Position numbers and translations under genes: made by a program
In this document: piece after piece, positions 10,266-23,197 of the stretch
How the letters are laid out: each line of letters starts with the position of its first letter
Numbering within the stretch: the stretch's first letter is position 1
Notes under the pieces: model-generated
Database searches by the model: none
The model's input: only the letters and a program-made list of their open reading frames with translations
What the model was told of the DNA's origin: nothing
Origin: Marsupella aquatica
Taxonomy: Eukaryota > Marchantiophyta
Reading direction: 5' to 3'
NCBI GenBank assembly: GCA_973895155.1
Contig: OZ316894.1
Span: 17,112,001 to 17,176,000 of the forward strand
DNA length: 64,000 bases

Positions 10266-13200
10266 ATGTCATCCGGATCCTATGAAGATAAAGCTCGAGT
10301 TCACTTTGAAGACGAAGATGGACCAGGGAGTTCCAAAAGTCCCTCAAGCCCCAAAAGTCCAAAGAGCCCAAAGAGTCCGCAACATCTTGCATTGGAAAAA
10401 CGGAGAGCCACCCCAAGTGCACTAACAACCTTGAAGCCTGCCATCATGCCTAAGACTATCCCAGCAACAATTGGAGTGGCAGCTGCTTTTGCTGTATCAA
10501 CTGACATAGTAAAGGCAGCCCCTCCCAAAACACCCCTCGAAGATGAGGTGACTGCTTCTCGACTCCAAGAATTATTATTTATTTTTCTTGCTTTTAAGTA
10601 TAGACTCCAAGCTTCAATCAAGAAATGATTGACTTAACCAACTTGCAAAGCTTGTTGAGTATTTTAGCTCATTGACATCATGACTGGATGATTTGTAAGT
10701 GTGAATTATTAGATTCACAGTCAGATTATCATCACCTCCTTTCATATGAATATTTGCAACCGTCCAACTTTTCTCATGATAGAATTGAACATTGTCATAC
10801 ATTCAGATGAAGGAGTTGCACAAGAAGTTTAGGATGATGACTGCAAGCCAGAGACATTTCCATGCAGAAAGTGAAGCAGTTCTTCGAAGACAAAGAGCTC
10901 TTCTGGACACCCTTCTTGCTGACAACAAGAGTGTTCAGCAACAAATAGATCTCTATTGGAATGAGGTTCGTCTACTTGCATAAGACGCCCATTCATTTAA
11001 CCTTAATTTAATGTTTACAAGGAGCTAAGCTAACTTGCTCAAACCAAAACATTTGCAAGAATGACCTTCCGCACATATGTCCAGGGGTTTTTAAATTTTT
11101 TTTTAGAGATTTCCCCCTGTCTGGGTACACAAGCTCACGCCCTTTACCAGTACTTGGTCATGAAAACCTTGGGAATTAATTCCTGGTTAGGACAAAGCTC
11201 AAAAAAGCTTATTACGAGCTTGTATCAATTAATTCATTGTGTTCACTGTCCTGGTTTTTGTTTGTTTGTTTTGGTCTTCTGTGCTTTCTTGTGTGTACTT
11301 GTAAATTGGGTTGACACCATCAATAGTACAGATGTTTCCTCCCAACTTCTCAAAACTTAGAACTTTTTTAATTTCCCGGTTGTCCTGAGCACCTAACTAT
11401 TTATGAAGAGAGTGTCTGACTACTACAGTTGCTGTTAAGGTTTAAGTCTTCAATCATATGGTCACAGCTAATTTTGTGTCTTCAAATAAATTGTTATTGA
11501 GAAAAGTTGAAACACTTGGCCCTCCCCTTCGATGGTCTCCCCACAAAAATGAAACATTTGTGAACTGGGAAGCTTTGCACATGATGCAAAATTTCTTATT
11601 CTATGTTAGGATGTGACATATTCAGAGCAACTTTTATTGTCGTAGAACATTTTTCCTTTCAATCAATATTCCATGCAGTTTGGGAAAGAGTTGAGGTTTG
11701 CTAGAGGCATTGGAACATACAATCAAATAATTGTATAAAACAATTAAATTTCCATAGCATACATGATTTTCTACCGATTCTGACAATTACAGCTGCAGTG
11801 TTTCACTGTTTATCTATAGGATGTATTGTCAGAAATTGCGAGACTGAAAGAAGATGTTGCTTATATGACTCAAAAGATTGAGCTTGAGGCAGAAAGATTG
11901 AATGAATTGGATAATGTAATTGAGGAGATGTACAATAGAGAATGGGACTCCAGAAAAATGATGGGAGGTGTTTTTGCTCCTCGAGATAAGGAGCATCATA
12001 ATCAAATATATATTCGGATATTGGAGAATCGTTTGGAAAAGGTCAGTCCTATTTTTGTGTGTGGAATAATATACAAGGCCTACTGACACCACACATTGGG
12101 ATATTAGCCTCTTGTGCTTTCACACATGCTTCTGCCATTTATAGAGCAAAGCCAAATTCCAAGCTAGGTTCTATAGTTGGGGCTATTGTTCAGTGAATAT
12201 CCAATAAGTTGCTGGAAAAAATACTTAATACAGAACATGGAGGAAATTACGTATGTATCAGTACAAAAAAGGGCATGTTTCCTTAGAGGTATACTGTCAA
12301 GGAATTCCACCTTTTTTAGAAGCCTAGGAGCCAAACATGCATATAGATTGGAAAGATGAGTTATGCTTTAGCTAGACTGAGTCATAAAAGTCACAAAATG
12401 TGATGCACCCGTGGTATCATTTAACAACTTCAGTATGTTTTCTATAGTGCAGGCTATGGGAGACATGGATGCATGTGGGTATTATAACAAATGTCTGTTG
12501 GCTGAAATGAATGGCTTGAAAGTAGAGCACGATTTGTTTGATGTTCTAAACGCAAAGCTGGAGATAGAGCTTCATACCAAAATGGGCCAAATGTCTGAAT
12601 TGGTAGAAGATTGCTACAATCTTTATGAGCAACGAGATGACTTTCAGCGGCTTATCTCTGGTATTAAATCACCTATCCAAATCCAGCTCAGCTAGATTTA
12701 TTTGCAGGACACAATCTGGCACTGAAGGATGAAGTGATTCAAAGGGATCTAGATTGAGGAGGTGCTCAGTCAAGATGGACAAGTTGGCTAATCTAATAAC
12801 CTTACTTTTGAAACTTACTGGAGACCCCATGTTGTTTCCAGAGATTTTGGAGATGGAAGCTGAAGGGGAAGCATACAAGAGATGGCAACTTTATGGGAGT
12901 TGGATCGGTCTAGATGGTAGACCCATTGCTGAAACGGCATTCAAACTAGACGAGGGACAACAGCGTCGACTAAAAATGAAGCGGCCCACATTGCCCTTGA
13001 CTAATGTATAAGATCGCTCTCTAAACCACCTCACCCCAATAATACCAGTTCTCACGGTCAGCAAAACTAATTATTCTAGCTGTCAGTCAAACAGAAGTGT
13101 ATTAACTTACTATTCTCACTATCCCATTCCAGTTCCAAGAAATGGCAGAAATTGCACCACTATTGTCTTTTTTACAAGAGCCTCAGTGCCCCAGTATTGG

Positions 13201-15192
13201 ACTTCTTTCTATTTTCAAGTATTGTTGCGCGCTCACATACTCCAAAGCATAGCTAGTCACATAATTTTTGTTGTTAGAAGTCGTTGCTTCATTATTATGC
13301 TTGTGAGGCTAGGGACAGTGTACCTTGGATGACAATGAGAAACCCTTTGAGGGTGTCATTCATCAGATAGTAGGCCTATAAGAAAAACATTGTTCGTCAA
13401 CTAACTCAATGGTGAGTTGCTAGAGCAGGAACAAAGTTTGAGGGAGGTATTTAGTATACAAGATGATGATGGAGTGAGCAGATTTGTTTCCAAACCTTGG
13501 ACCAAAAAATATGAAAAGATCATGGAGGTGAAGGCTTTCACTAAGACACAAGAAGTTCTGGGATTCACTCTACAAGAGGTGGACCCTGTACTCCCTGCCC
13601 TCCTAGCTGCAAGAGAGAAACATGCAGAACTTCTTCGTAAGGTTCAAGAATTGAATGCGGTACATTATCTGACCTTTGCTCAGTTTCCTTCTTCAGTGTT
13701 CACAGATCACATCTATGGGCAATTTGTTTTCTGTTCACCAACTTGTGTGTGCTCAGTAAGACAGTAACCTACCATTAATCATTTCTACCCAGCAATATCT
13801 GCACAAAGCAGCAGTTTCCACCAAAGAAGCTCATGTTCAAAATCTCCTCCACACCCACTGTTGCCCCCCACCCTCACTCTATTATGCCAGAGACTACATT
13901 CTCACCACCTGAGCACCCTTGACACAAGCCAGTTGTTTTACTGCTCAACTTCTCTTCAGTTGGTTAGTTTTGCATCTCATGTTGCATTTAAGGCATATGG
14001 TCATTGTCTTGGTGGCATCTCTTTGAAATCTAAAGTGGTATGGCAAGATTACTAATTTATCATCTTTGTCATTGAAAATACACAGGAAATTGAAGCAGCA
14101 GCTCTAGAAAAACTTGGAGACTACATGGAAAGCAGTAGTGATGATGATGATGAACCAAATCCATATGATGACATGTTTGCCAATTTTACAGAAAATGACT
14201 TCCTAAGGCTCATAAAAGAGCTCAAGCGACAAATTTATGCAGTTTTTAAAGAAGCTGGTACTGTCTACCACACTATTGAAAGATGAACTTGTAAAGTTGA
14301 ATCTATGGGTTCCTTCCTGAAGTGAGGTCATAAAGTACAGATAGAAAGCCTCAACATCCCTCGCAACATCCTTCTTAGTCATCTCCTTATTATAATTTAA
14401 AAGATAGATGTTTAGTATCAAATATCACTAGGGTCTCTAATTAAGCCTGCTTTTTACCAATGTATCTAAAATGACAGTACTATGCATCTACTTTCAAGTC
14501 CATGGTTCCAAAAAATTGAAATGAAAAAACATGCTTGTTTTTATTATTACATAACATTTTGCTAAATAATATTAACAAACACTATACTGAGGGAGCAGAT
14601 TTCTAACCTATTCATTAATTGTTGGTCACTTGTCATTTGTTAGTCATTTTACTTGCTTGCCAACCGGCATTGTGTGAAAGATCAGCACAGCTAATTATAT
14701 TTATCCTTGGGCCTTTTTAGCGCCTAACAATCACATTTAGTTTACTGATATTAAGTCAAATTTAAATGTTACTGTCTATACCTACATCTCTTGAGTATAT
14801 GAACAACACTAGCTACAGTAGTTAGTTAGTTATCCTTGTGTTTCATGGGAGAACAATCAAAAGAATAAATACATTTTGTGGATAACATCTCACTATAAGT
14901 GCTCTCTGTTTTGTACATAGGTTTGCCCACATGGGATGAAAATCTTGAGAAGAAGATCATGGATGGGACTATTGAAGAAGACTCTTTGGAAATGTCTATC
15001 ACCAAGCTATTTTCAAAAACTGAGATGTTTATTGAAGAAATCTCTGAGCCTGCAGGCCTGAATGAAAACAGGAAAGTATTAGTGACTGGTCAGGATGGCA
15101 TACAATTTGAGCATCCACAACCCTCAAATGCCAGGACACCCCCCAAAACTCCATCCAAAACACCATCCAAAACGCCACCAAAATCCCCTTGA
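10266..15192 (+). CDS. Outer-dynein-arm docking-complex-like coiled-coil protein (8 exons)
   Basis: Predicted exons: 10266-10547, 10807-10965, 11820-12041, 12453-12660, 12708-13005, 13429-13659, 14086-14257 and 14921-15192, all with GT..AG borders and matching phases, giving about 614 aa. Exon 2 (KELHKKFRMMTASQRHFHAE), the end of exon 3 (RDKEHHNQIYIRILENRLEK), exon 4 (LYEQRDDFQRLI) and exon 6 into 7 (KTQEVLGF, LLRKVQELNAEIE) fit, in order, the conserved blocks of the CCDC63/CCDC114/CCDC151 (ODA1/ODA3) coiled-coil family. That family anchors outer dynein arms to axonemal doublet microtubules. Both ends carry SP/TP-K repeats (SSPKSPKSPKSP near residue 25; KTPSKTPSKTP at the end) not typical of the algal or animal proteins. 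Exon 5 needs one extra base near 12754 to stay open: a frameshift mutation, a sequencing error or a mis-set exon. Divergence is high, so the family call is firm but the exact orthologue is not. Confidence 0.7.
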
Positions 15193-15790
15193 ACTACTTG
15201 ATATCCCAACTACCTTAAACGTGTTGCCTGTCTCATGTGGTCTATTGTGGTCCATTTTCTGTTGATTTTCTCAGTGGTTTGGCTCAGAACATTCTCCTTA
15301 ATTTTTTCACAAATTGCTGCTTGTACTATAGATTTTTGAAGTTGCATACTTGTTTGATTAGTCTGAATTAGTTTGTGTGAGGAGAAAATCAATCTTGAAA
15401 TTGAAGAAATAGATTTTGACATGATCAGTGCTTAAGCTTCAGTAAAAGAAGTTTTACTTCATCTTAGTTTAATTTTATTAATAGACAGGGGATATTACTC
15501 AGATTTGATTAGTATTTTGTGATAGGAATTCATTTGAAGCTCAACTTAAAAACCTTGCTCAATTATATGCTTGTACGTAGAGATTTATGCTATGACACAA
15601 CACAACAACCAATATTTTTTGTTTTGTGCATATAATGTTGTTGATGAGGATTGTTGAATGCAATATGGATTTAAATAAAACTTTAAGATAGGATGGCGCT
15701 ATCTAATTTTAAATTTACTTACATACGTTGGACTGTCCTTATAATCAAATGCCAAGTGGATGAAATATAACGTTCCCAAAGATCCTGCTC

Positions 15791-15831
15791 AATTAGTAGT
15801 ATCACATTAATTTCATGTGATACTACTAATT
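15791..15831. repeat. Perfect 17-bp hairpin
   Basis: AATTAGTAGTATCACAT (15791-15807) and its exact reverse complement (15815-15831) flank a 7-base loop. Part of the arm (GTAGTATCAC) recurs at 15841-15850, right before the dispersed repeat copy. Confidence 0.9.
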
Positions 15832-15851
15832 GTAGTATTTGTAGTATCACG

Positions 15852-16030
15852 TTCCATGATGAATAACTCAACCAAAATGGCTAGAAATTTTGCTCTCACT
15901 TTGATAGAAGTGTAGTTTATCTACTCCTCTAGCATATCCTCAAAACTAAAAAATATTTGAGTTTATGAACATCAAGTTATTACAACTAAATTCTGATTTT
16001 GGGAAATGTGGTCCATGGGGGTTTCTAAGA
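15852..16030 (+). repeat. Dispersed repeat, copy 1
   Basis: Starts TTCCATGATGAATAACTCAA and ends near GTCCATGGGGGTTTC. A second copy lies at 50904-51082 in the same orientation, with about four in five bases equal by eye. Neither copy encodes a protein. The family is unknown to me; it could be a SINE or MITE fragment. Confidence 0.75.
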
Positions 16031-16961
16031 CATTTACTCATCAGCGTGATTTTTCAAGTAATCAACAGATCGTAATAAAGTAAGGTAGGAAACTTCAAAT
16101 CGTTTGCACAAACACATCAATGCAAGCTAGATGGCAAGACAACAATGCAAGATTACATAAAATGCAAGATTTGCGAGTTGATCCAGAATGAAGAAAGTAA
16201 TGTCATGAAGTAGAGTACTATATTTCACCATTTGGACCATGCCAATGTCAAAGAACATGAGGGAAAGTGAATGATGAAATATAGTATTTGGACCCATGCA
16301 CAAGATGTAATTGCCAATTGAGGCAAGTAAAGGATCATGAAGTAGAATACTATATACGATGGCTTCCACCATGGCAAAAGACCTGGCAAGCACACAAGGC
16401 AGGTGGATGACAAGATATAGTACAATACTTCACAATTTGCAAGTGATAAGGAACAAAGTACCAAAAATCATCCTCGAATGATACTTCTCAAATCACCTTA
16501 CAATATGAGGCAAGTGGATGATTAGTACCATGTTTCTTGCTTGTGACAAGTGATATATCATGAGATCTTGATATGGCTGCTTACGTGGATCGTAAAACAA
16601 TTACAAGGTTTCCCTCTTTACAAAAAAAGAGAAGCAATATATATGGCATGCAGTCAAGGGAGTAGACAACAAAAATTTCCAGGGATGTGCACATACAAGC
16701 ACGGCATGAGTGTTGTTCATTTCAGAGAGAGAGTGTGAAACTAATTAAAACTTAAAAATTGGGACTATCATAATATCTAGGAGATAGCGACAACAAAACG
16801 TCTAAGATTGGGGTTATCTTGTTGTTTATCATAGCAAAGATGGAAAAACTTAGCACCTTACAATATGTGAAATATGAGTAGAACTTCAAATAAGACACAA
16901 ATTGATAGAGAATAAATAATTAAACAACTAAACTAGTAAATCCCAATTTTTTTCCTTTCAG

Positions 16962-18075
16962 GCTGCAGAAAATAATGAGGGAAAGCAAGCGAATGACTGC
17001 CAATTTGAGGATTTTGACATGAGACAATTCCCCAATTTGAGCAACATGTCTACATATCTGTGGTAAGTATTTTAATTTCAATCATAAATCTACTTGTTGC
17101 TTGCCGACAACAATTTTCTAGTATCCTTCTAGTCTACATACTAGGAAAACATAAAATCTTCTCACACAAAGTTAAGTTGGGCCTAAATGAGCATTTTTGC
17201 ATCTTACAGAATGTCCAGATTAAGACATTGTGTAGGCTAGGTTTCTTTCTTGAAACATTCTTTAGACTTGAATGTCATATGAACCAGATCATCACCGTCC
17301 AGCCAGTTGAAAGATGCTTCATTATAACAACACTGATGGAGGTGGAGGATGTTGAGCTATTGCCACCACTAGAACAAGGCCTGTGTCCAATGCTTATGCA
17401 AAGACTCATCATGCCCCATCAATTTCAATGCTTGTGTCTGTTCAAGGGTATTACTTCTCAACTCTGATTTACAGTATTCATTCTAACTTGTTTGTTTCTT
17501 GATATCTTTACTGCATAGAAATGTTGTGCCCAAGTGATTGTGAAGTAGAATTATCTCTATCTACTAAAAGTGCAAGTTTTGCAGCTGCACACAATGATAT
17601 GAAAAGTGAATTTCACATTGATACACACCTGTACCTACACGGTATCATGGATCCACCAAACCCCAACCAAATATTAAGAAATCTTGCATGTTTTGATGTT
17701 AAGCATATTTTCTGCAGATTGATGAGTATTGACTTTTTTTTGCAGATTGATCAGATTGCCTAAAACAAGATAAATTGGACCTAATTCCTGGAATCTTGTA
17801 TATACAGTTCAAACTGGGTTCAAAGAACTGACCTCTACCAATATCCAATTGATATTGGTGTCTTGTTGGCTTCAAGGTTTAAAATTTTTCATGATTTTAC
17901 CTTTTCACCTGAGGTAGATGAAATCTCTTTAATTCTGAAAGGGGGTGATCCAGGAAAGGGCAAAGATTTTATACCTGCTACAGAGCGGGAAGCACATGGT
18001 CTAGATCCATGTTGCTGGACAGATCCTTGCATCATGAGGGATGCTAAATTAAATACTCCTCCCATTTTCATCTAA
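16962..18075 (+). other. Possible exons of an unrecognised gene
   Basis: A stretch at 16962-17062 has a good acceptor (TTTCCTTTCAG) and a good donor (GTAAGT) and is open as AAENNEGKQANDCQFEDF and onward. Further open stretches follow at about 17225-17450 (containing CHMNQIITVQPVE), 17521-17640 (MLCPSDCEVELSLSTKSA) and 17863-18075 (ending NTPPIFI and a stop). I could not join them with consistent phases and recognise no domain. They may be a real spliced gene, a pseudogene, or chance. Confidence 0.25.
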
Positions 18076-18964
18076 TCGATGAATGATTTGGTCACTGTAG
18101 TATTAAGCACACTTAAAAGTAAAATCAAAGGGATACTTAGAAGCGCACCTGGCATAATCTAAAACCACACCCTAGTTCATTGGTGAGGTATGTATATATG
18201 GATTTGATCAAGATATGGTTGGAGATTCCAGACTTGGGACCAAGTGTCTTTGCTAAATAATATTGCATGACCAAATCCAACACAAGCTTGAACATGCCAG
18301 GTTTGTTTTTTTATACAAGGTCTAACTTGTGATCAACATGATTGTTGACATAACTTGTCATGTAGTGTATCTTATTATAAAAGCGGAGACTCAAGTCTAC
18401 TTTTAAGAGCCTAGGTCTAGAGTGAAGCCTCTAGACTGTAACTCTATGGCCATCATGTGCATGGGAGAAACTCATAATTAACATGACTATGATCTATGTA
18501 CATGTCAATTTTTGGTGATAATTTCTATAGGCACTATGGCCCCACCACAACATATAGAAGATAGATGTGCATACAGAAAAGACTCATGTGCACATAAAAG
18601 AGAATGGTATATTATATATGATTATTAAAATGATAATTTTTTTTTATCATTTTATTAACCTTCAAAGAATATGAATAGAGAATATATTTTGATAATTCTT
18701 TTATTGTCCTCTCTCCTATTTACGTTCAAAGAACGGGTAGTCGGGGCTAGTAATTTATAATTTCAATCTTTAAGATGTATTGATAGTGATCCATTGCATA
18801 ACCTCACCTACTTTACAGTCATGATGACAGGAAAAAGGTGTCAGATAAATTGAATTATTTGCATGGTTTTGAGACCAACCCTACTATTGACTGCCTAACA
18901 AAAATCAAGAATTCCATGTGACTTGCTTTTCACACCCATAATGTTTCCAGATGTGATTGTGTTA

Positions 18965-19299
18965 GAGCATCTCCTATGGTGTAAGCTATTTGCTTACTGT
19001 ATACATTAAATACAGCATACAAGGTTGTCCTTTTTTAGTCTACTGTATATAGCAAGGGCACCGTTGGATACTAATCACTCCATCTTGGAGAACCCAGGAA
19101 TGAATTCTGTATTCAGTCAATGTACTACACAGAAGTTCATATACAGATCCTCCAGTAACCAAAACCACCCAGTAAGGTCAATAATGAATAGGGTAACAGT
19201 AATCCATCGGGGTTGCCTTTTGTGTTTAGCTTTACTGGGTTTGGTCAGGGTCAACATAGAGTTACAGTAGGCCAAATTCAGTAACCATAGGAGATGGTC
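18965..19299. mobile_element. MITE, PIF/Harbinger-type (335 bp, TTA target duplication)
   Basis: The left end GAGCATCTCCTATGGT is matched by the inverted right end (read on the other strand GACCATCTCCTATGGT), 16 bp with one mismatch. The element is flanked by TTA at 18962-18964 and at 19300-19302, the target duplication typical of PIF/Harbinger elements and Tourist-like MITEs. No transposase is encoded. Confidence 0.8.
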
Positions 19300-19302
19300 T
19301 TA

Positions 19303-22300
19303 GACCAAAAATTGGCCTGATGGAAAGGTGATTTGATGCCTTTCTAGTGAGCTGAAGTGGGTCTTGAGAAGTTGAGTGGTTTCAGAGAATCACCAGCTCA
19401 AATGATTATCATTCTAATCATCAATTAGATTTTGATATACAGGTCCTTTTTTTATCAATAGTGAAATATGTTATCTAAGAAATTTCATTGTTTGGAAGCA
19501 ATCCATCCTAATTGTAAAAGTCCATCCAAGCATACTTAATTAGCAGCAAACCTTGAGGTCCATCAGAACATATATACTTTGACTATGGCTTGCTGCACTT
19601 CAAAGGGTAACATGATGAATAGGTATTGCCTTGTCAAGAGCTTTGGTTTTGGGAAAGACGCTACAAAGGTTTGGAATTTTGTAATGAGCTTGAATATGGT
19701 GCAAAGCATATATAATCACACCAAATTATATAAATATCGAATGGACAGCAAGTTAAGAGCAACCAGATAATGACCTTGAAGGTATTTCCCATTACTATGA
19801 CATTGGGCTGATATGTATCTCAGAATGATCGGGTTATGTATTATTGTTTTGATCAGTCATTTACTTTGGTTTGGGCTCTTCTCAGCTATCTGATAAGATT
19901 CATAACCAAGTGATATTTCTACACATAGAAAAGTTTATTCACGTATTTAATTTTATGAAGGTAGCTAAAAGAGCAAGACCAGTTCCATATGTTAAAGGCC
20001 TCAAATCCTGACGGACCCAATTTCATCTAAGTGGCTTTGCAAGAATTTCTATGTGTTGATCATGCACCTCTTTCCTGTGACTTAGTTTAACAATGAAACC
20101 AAGCATATCCTGTATCAAAGGAAAAATCATCTCATATCCAAAATTCAATTCCTTTTCCTGATCCACAATATTCAAATTGCAATAGGTTACACTACAAACA
20201 TTATAAGCTTTATGTTTTGACAAAATATTTGAAATTCCTCAAAGGTGACATCATTTCTTGATGTTCTTAAAATATGCTTTACCAAGTGCAAGCAAAGAAA
20301 GCAGCAAGTAAAGAAATTATTTTCACTGTCAAAGTAAGATCGATCTTGTTCACAGTTTTTTTCCATTTAATACAATTATCAGCACTGTACACTTCTTTGC
20401 CATGATTTTGCCCTGTATTCCGAGTCAGACGTCATATCCTTGGGTATCATAAATTCCAAACATTTCAATTGGAGGAATATTTTGGTTCTTTAATTTTTCC
20501 AGGCATGATATAGGTTTTCTTCTTCCTCAGGACTGTTCCATATGCTTTTCTAAGTTCAGCTCCCCTTTGGCCTTTGGCGTTTGTACTATTCAGCGCTTTC
20601 AATAGAAATGAAGGGTTTGCCAACCCGAGACTTCTGGTCAGTTATAGCTGCAGATTGTTTTTGGCAGGGTTTCCCAACCTGCTCAAATTAGAATGCCTAC
20701 TATGCCAATTGATTATTGGAAATATGAACTTGGTCTTTGACCTGCCCCAATTATGGATATTTATAGGCAGAGCATTGGAAAATAGAGATTGTCCAATATT
20801 TTCTACGCATGCTCTAAACCTGATTTGGATGAATAAGATAAGAAAAACATTAGAAACATTGGCAAGGGATTGTATTGGGTCAAATGATGTGGTGTTGCCG
20901 GACTTGATGACCAGCGGAGATTGGGGCAGTCTAACTAATTTAGGATTTTTGACCATTGTTTACATAAACTTGGATTGACCAGAAACAACTTAAGTGGGCT
21001 CATCCTGGCAGGCATTTTAGTCTTAGCTGAAATTCTGTTTCCCCCAGCCAAGCCATCTCATCCTAGTTTGAAAGTGATACGGTTCCCTGCACCAATGATT
21101 ATTGATCGAGAAACTGGTCGAGAAATTTCTCCAGGATCATCTCCTTTCATAAATTTGTTTATCTCCACATAGTCAGATTTGTTGCTCCGATTACCATTTT
21201 TTTTCACTTTGCCTACAATTATACAAATCTCATCTTCTTCCTCTAGATCAGGGACCTCTGTATGCCTGTGTCTATTGGCAATTGTTTCCTTTGAGCTCAA
21301 AGAGAAAGGTTCTGGAATTGTGGAGCGACATCTTGGTTGCACATATTTCTGTTGTTCCAACTCCAACAATACATGCACAATAAGAAATCATGCTAAGTGT
21401 TTAGAATCCTTTTTGGTAGATATTTATGAATGTTCAACATGAATTAGTTGTATAATTGAGAACTTCTGATCAAGAACTTGTAATATCAATTGCTCAACCT
21501 GATAGTGGTTGTGTTAAAACATAAACTAAGTCCTTCAGTATTTTTTCTGTCACATGTGTTCAATACTAATACCTTCAGTGCCCACTTCAGTTTATGGAAG
21601 GACCAAACTTGAAGCAAAAGATTTTTTTTTGATCGTAAGATGCCTTCAGGCAAGATCGTGGGTTATGAGGAAAATCCTACGACCAACTTTCTATTCGAAT
21701 CTCTCTATCTCACAAATTTTCAACCAGTAATTTGGGCAGCTGAACCTGACCATAATTTGATCAAAGACCTCATTCAAAATCTGCCCAAAAATTGATCGAC
21801 ACTGTTCAGCACATTTATTGTTACTCACACTAAATCCAAGCTGAGTAAATCGTGCACAGAAAATAGTATTATATACCGGCCACTAAATGGCAGACATCCT
21901 CATCTACTTTTAAATTCTAAGCACAATATGGACAGAGCAATCTTAGCCAAATATATATATAACAGTGCCCAAGGGCAAAAAATGCCTAACCGGGAGACAT
22001 GATCCCAATGGCAAAGCAACCCAATGAAGGGAAGGAAAAGAGGGGAGAGGGCCCCAAGAAAAACAAGCCAAGGGGACCCCAAGCAAAAGCCAAAAGATGA
22101 CGGTGAGTTGTGGCCAGGCTGGGCTTGTACACAAGTTGGTGTTAGCATTCATTTGCCTGGTTCTTTAGTGCAAAGGATTTCTTTCAGTCTACAACTCTAA
22201 TATTTAACACCATTGGGAATCTGGGTCAAATAGTGTCACCTAGGCTTTCTTTTTTGTCCCACCCAAAATAGTTTGACTAAAGCTAATTTGCATGTACCAC

Positions 22301-22822
22301 TAATTCCTTGCTCACACTACTAGATGCGGTGAACAGCTTAGATCAAAGTTTCCTGTCGTTAGAGTGGTCAAAGGCCCCAAATTAAAATTTATGTACTCGT
22401 ATAGACTCACATGCTTTCACGACAACCATCTGATTTTTCTTAGCTTAAAGTTTAATCAGTGACCCTGGCACTAACTGACTTGTTCCATTGTATTTGAAGG
22501 TTTAGATAGGGGCCATGGTTTCCCTTTAGTGTTATGATCAATGATCAGGACTTCTATCAAAAGAAAATTACCATCCAAAATCAAGCTGTGTTGAGTATGG
22601 GGTTAATTGACTTCATTTTCCTAGCCTTAGCAAAAAGGATGCATGCATGACTTTAATTGAGCAGTTTTCATGAAATAGAACACTGGACACACATTGTCAC
22701 TGTCAATTAGGAGTTTGGATAGCTCAGTCTTTGAGCAAAATATGCAGTCTGAAAATATCCCATAAGATGCTTCAAAAGCATCACAATTATCTACAATAGT
22801 GGTTTTGTAACTATCAAAATCT
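19303..22822. other. AT-rich intergenic sequence, weak coding candidates only
   Basis: Nothing recognisable. The minus-strand frame at 21058-21378 (containing EVPDLEEEDEICIIVGKV) has a protein-like composition, but its only in-frame start is GTG and it lacks a known motif; it could be an exon. About 21900-22130 belongs to a C/A-rich dispersed family also seen near 52.9 and 62.1 kb. Confidence 0.4.
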
Positions 22823-23197
22823 TCACCAACCCAACTTTCTTTCAGATTGAGCCCTATCCCTTTCTAGGCGAATGATTTTCATTTCCCGGAAGGCATCTTC
22901 ATTGTAAGTTTTTGAGAGGTCATTTGATGGGTTGCATAGTCTCTTGAGCTTTTCCAAGACAAAAGGTGCAGCAGCTTTAGCATAGTCTGTTGAGGATAGA
23001 TGGGCACCAACGGCAGAAACAGACATTGGAGTGCATTTTAGACAAGCTGCACCATGCCTCATTGGTTGGGTGGTACTGTCACAAAAACGACACAGTGTGT
23101 CGTGTGTTGGAGAAAGTGTTCTATTTTTTAGCATAGCATGAGGTGGCAAGGGATGACGGCCATGCTGATCGTTCTTAAAGTCAGGGCCCAACTGCAT
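22823..23197 (-). CDS. Hypothetical protein with a four-cysteine (CxxC..CxxC) motif, perhaps a 3'-terminal exon
   Basis: The ATG is at 23197 and the stop at 22823-22825, giving 124 aa. The frame stays open upstream of the ATG to about 23260, so this may be the last exon of a longer gene. It has CRFC, twelve residues, then CLKC, a possible zinc-binding ribbon, and then a charged helical end (REMKIIRLERDRAQSERKL) likely to be helical or coiled-coil. I do not recognise the family. A minus-strand exon candidate at 25281-25448 could belong to the same gene. Confidence 0.4.
   Translation of the reverse strand: MQLGPDFKNDQHGRHPLPPHAMLKNRTLSPTHDTLCRFCDSTTQPMRHGAACLKCTPMSVSAVGAHLSSTDYAKAAAPFVLEKLKRLCNPSNDLSKTYNEDAFREMKIIRLERDRAQSERKLGW

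Larger units (their letters stand above)
15193..16961. other. AT-rich intergenic sequence with inverted and dispersed repeats
   Basis: No gene is recognised. It contains a perfect hairpin (15791-15831), one copy of a dispersed repeat (15852-16030), and a stretch at about 16190-16520 with degenerate repeats such as ATGAAGTAGAGTACTATAT (16205) and a close copy near 16336. Confidence 0.5.

Noticed and set aside
20574-20978. Plus-strand frame of 134 codons with a minus-strand frame of 104 codons across it
   Set aside because: Neither strand shows a family motif, and both being open suggests chance or an old remnant.
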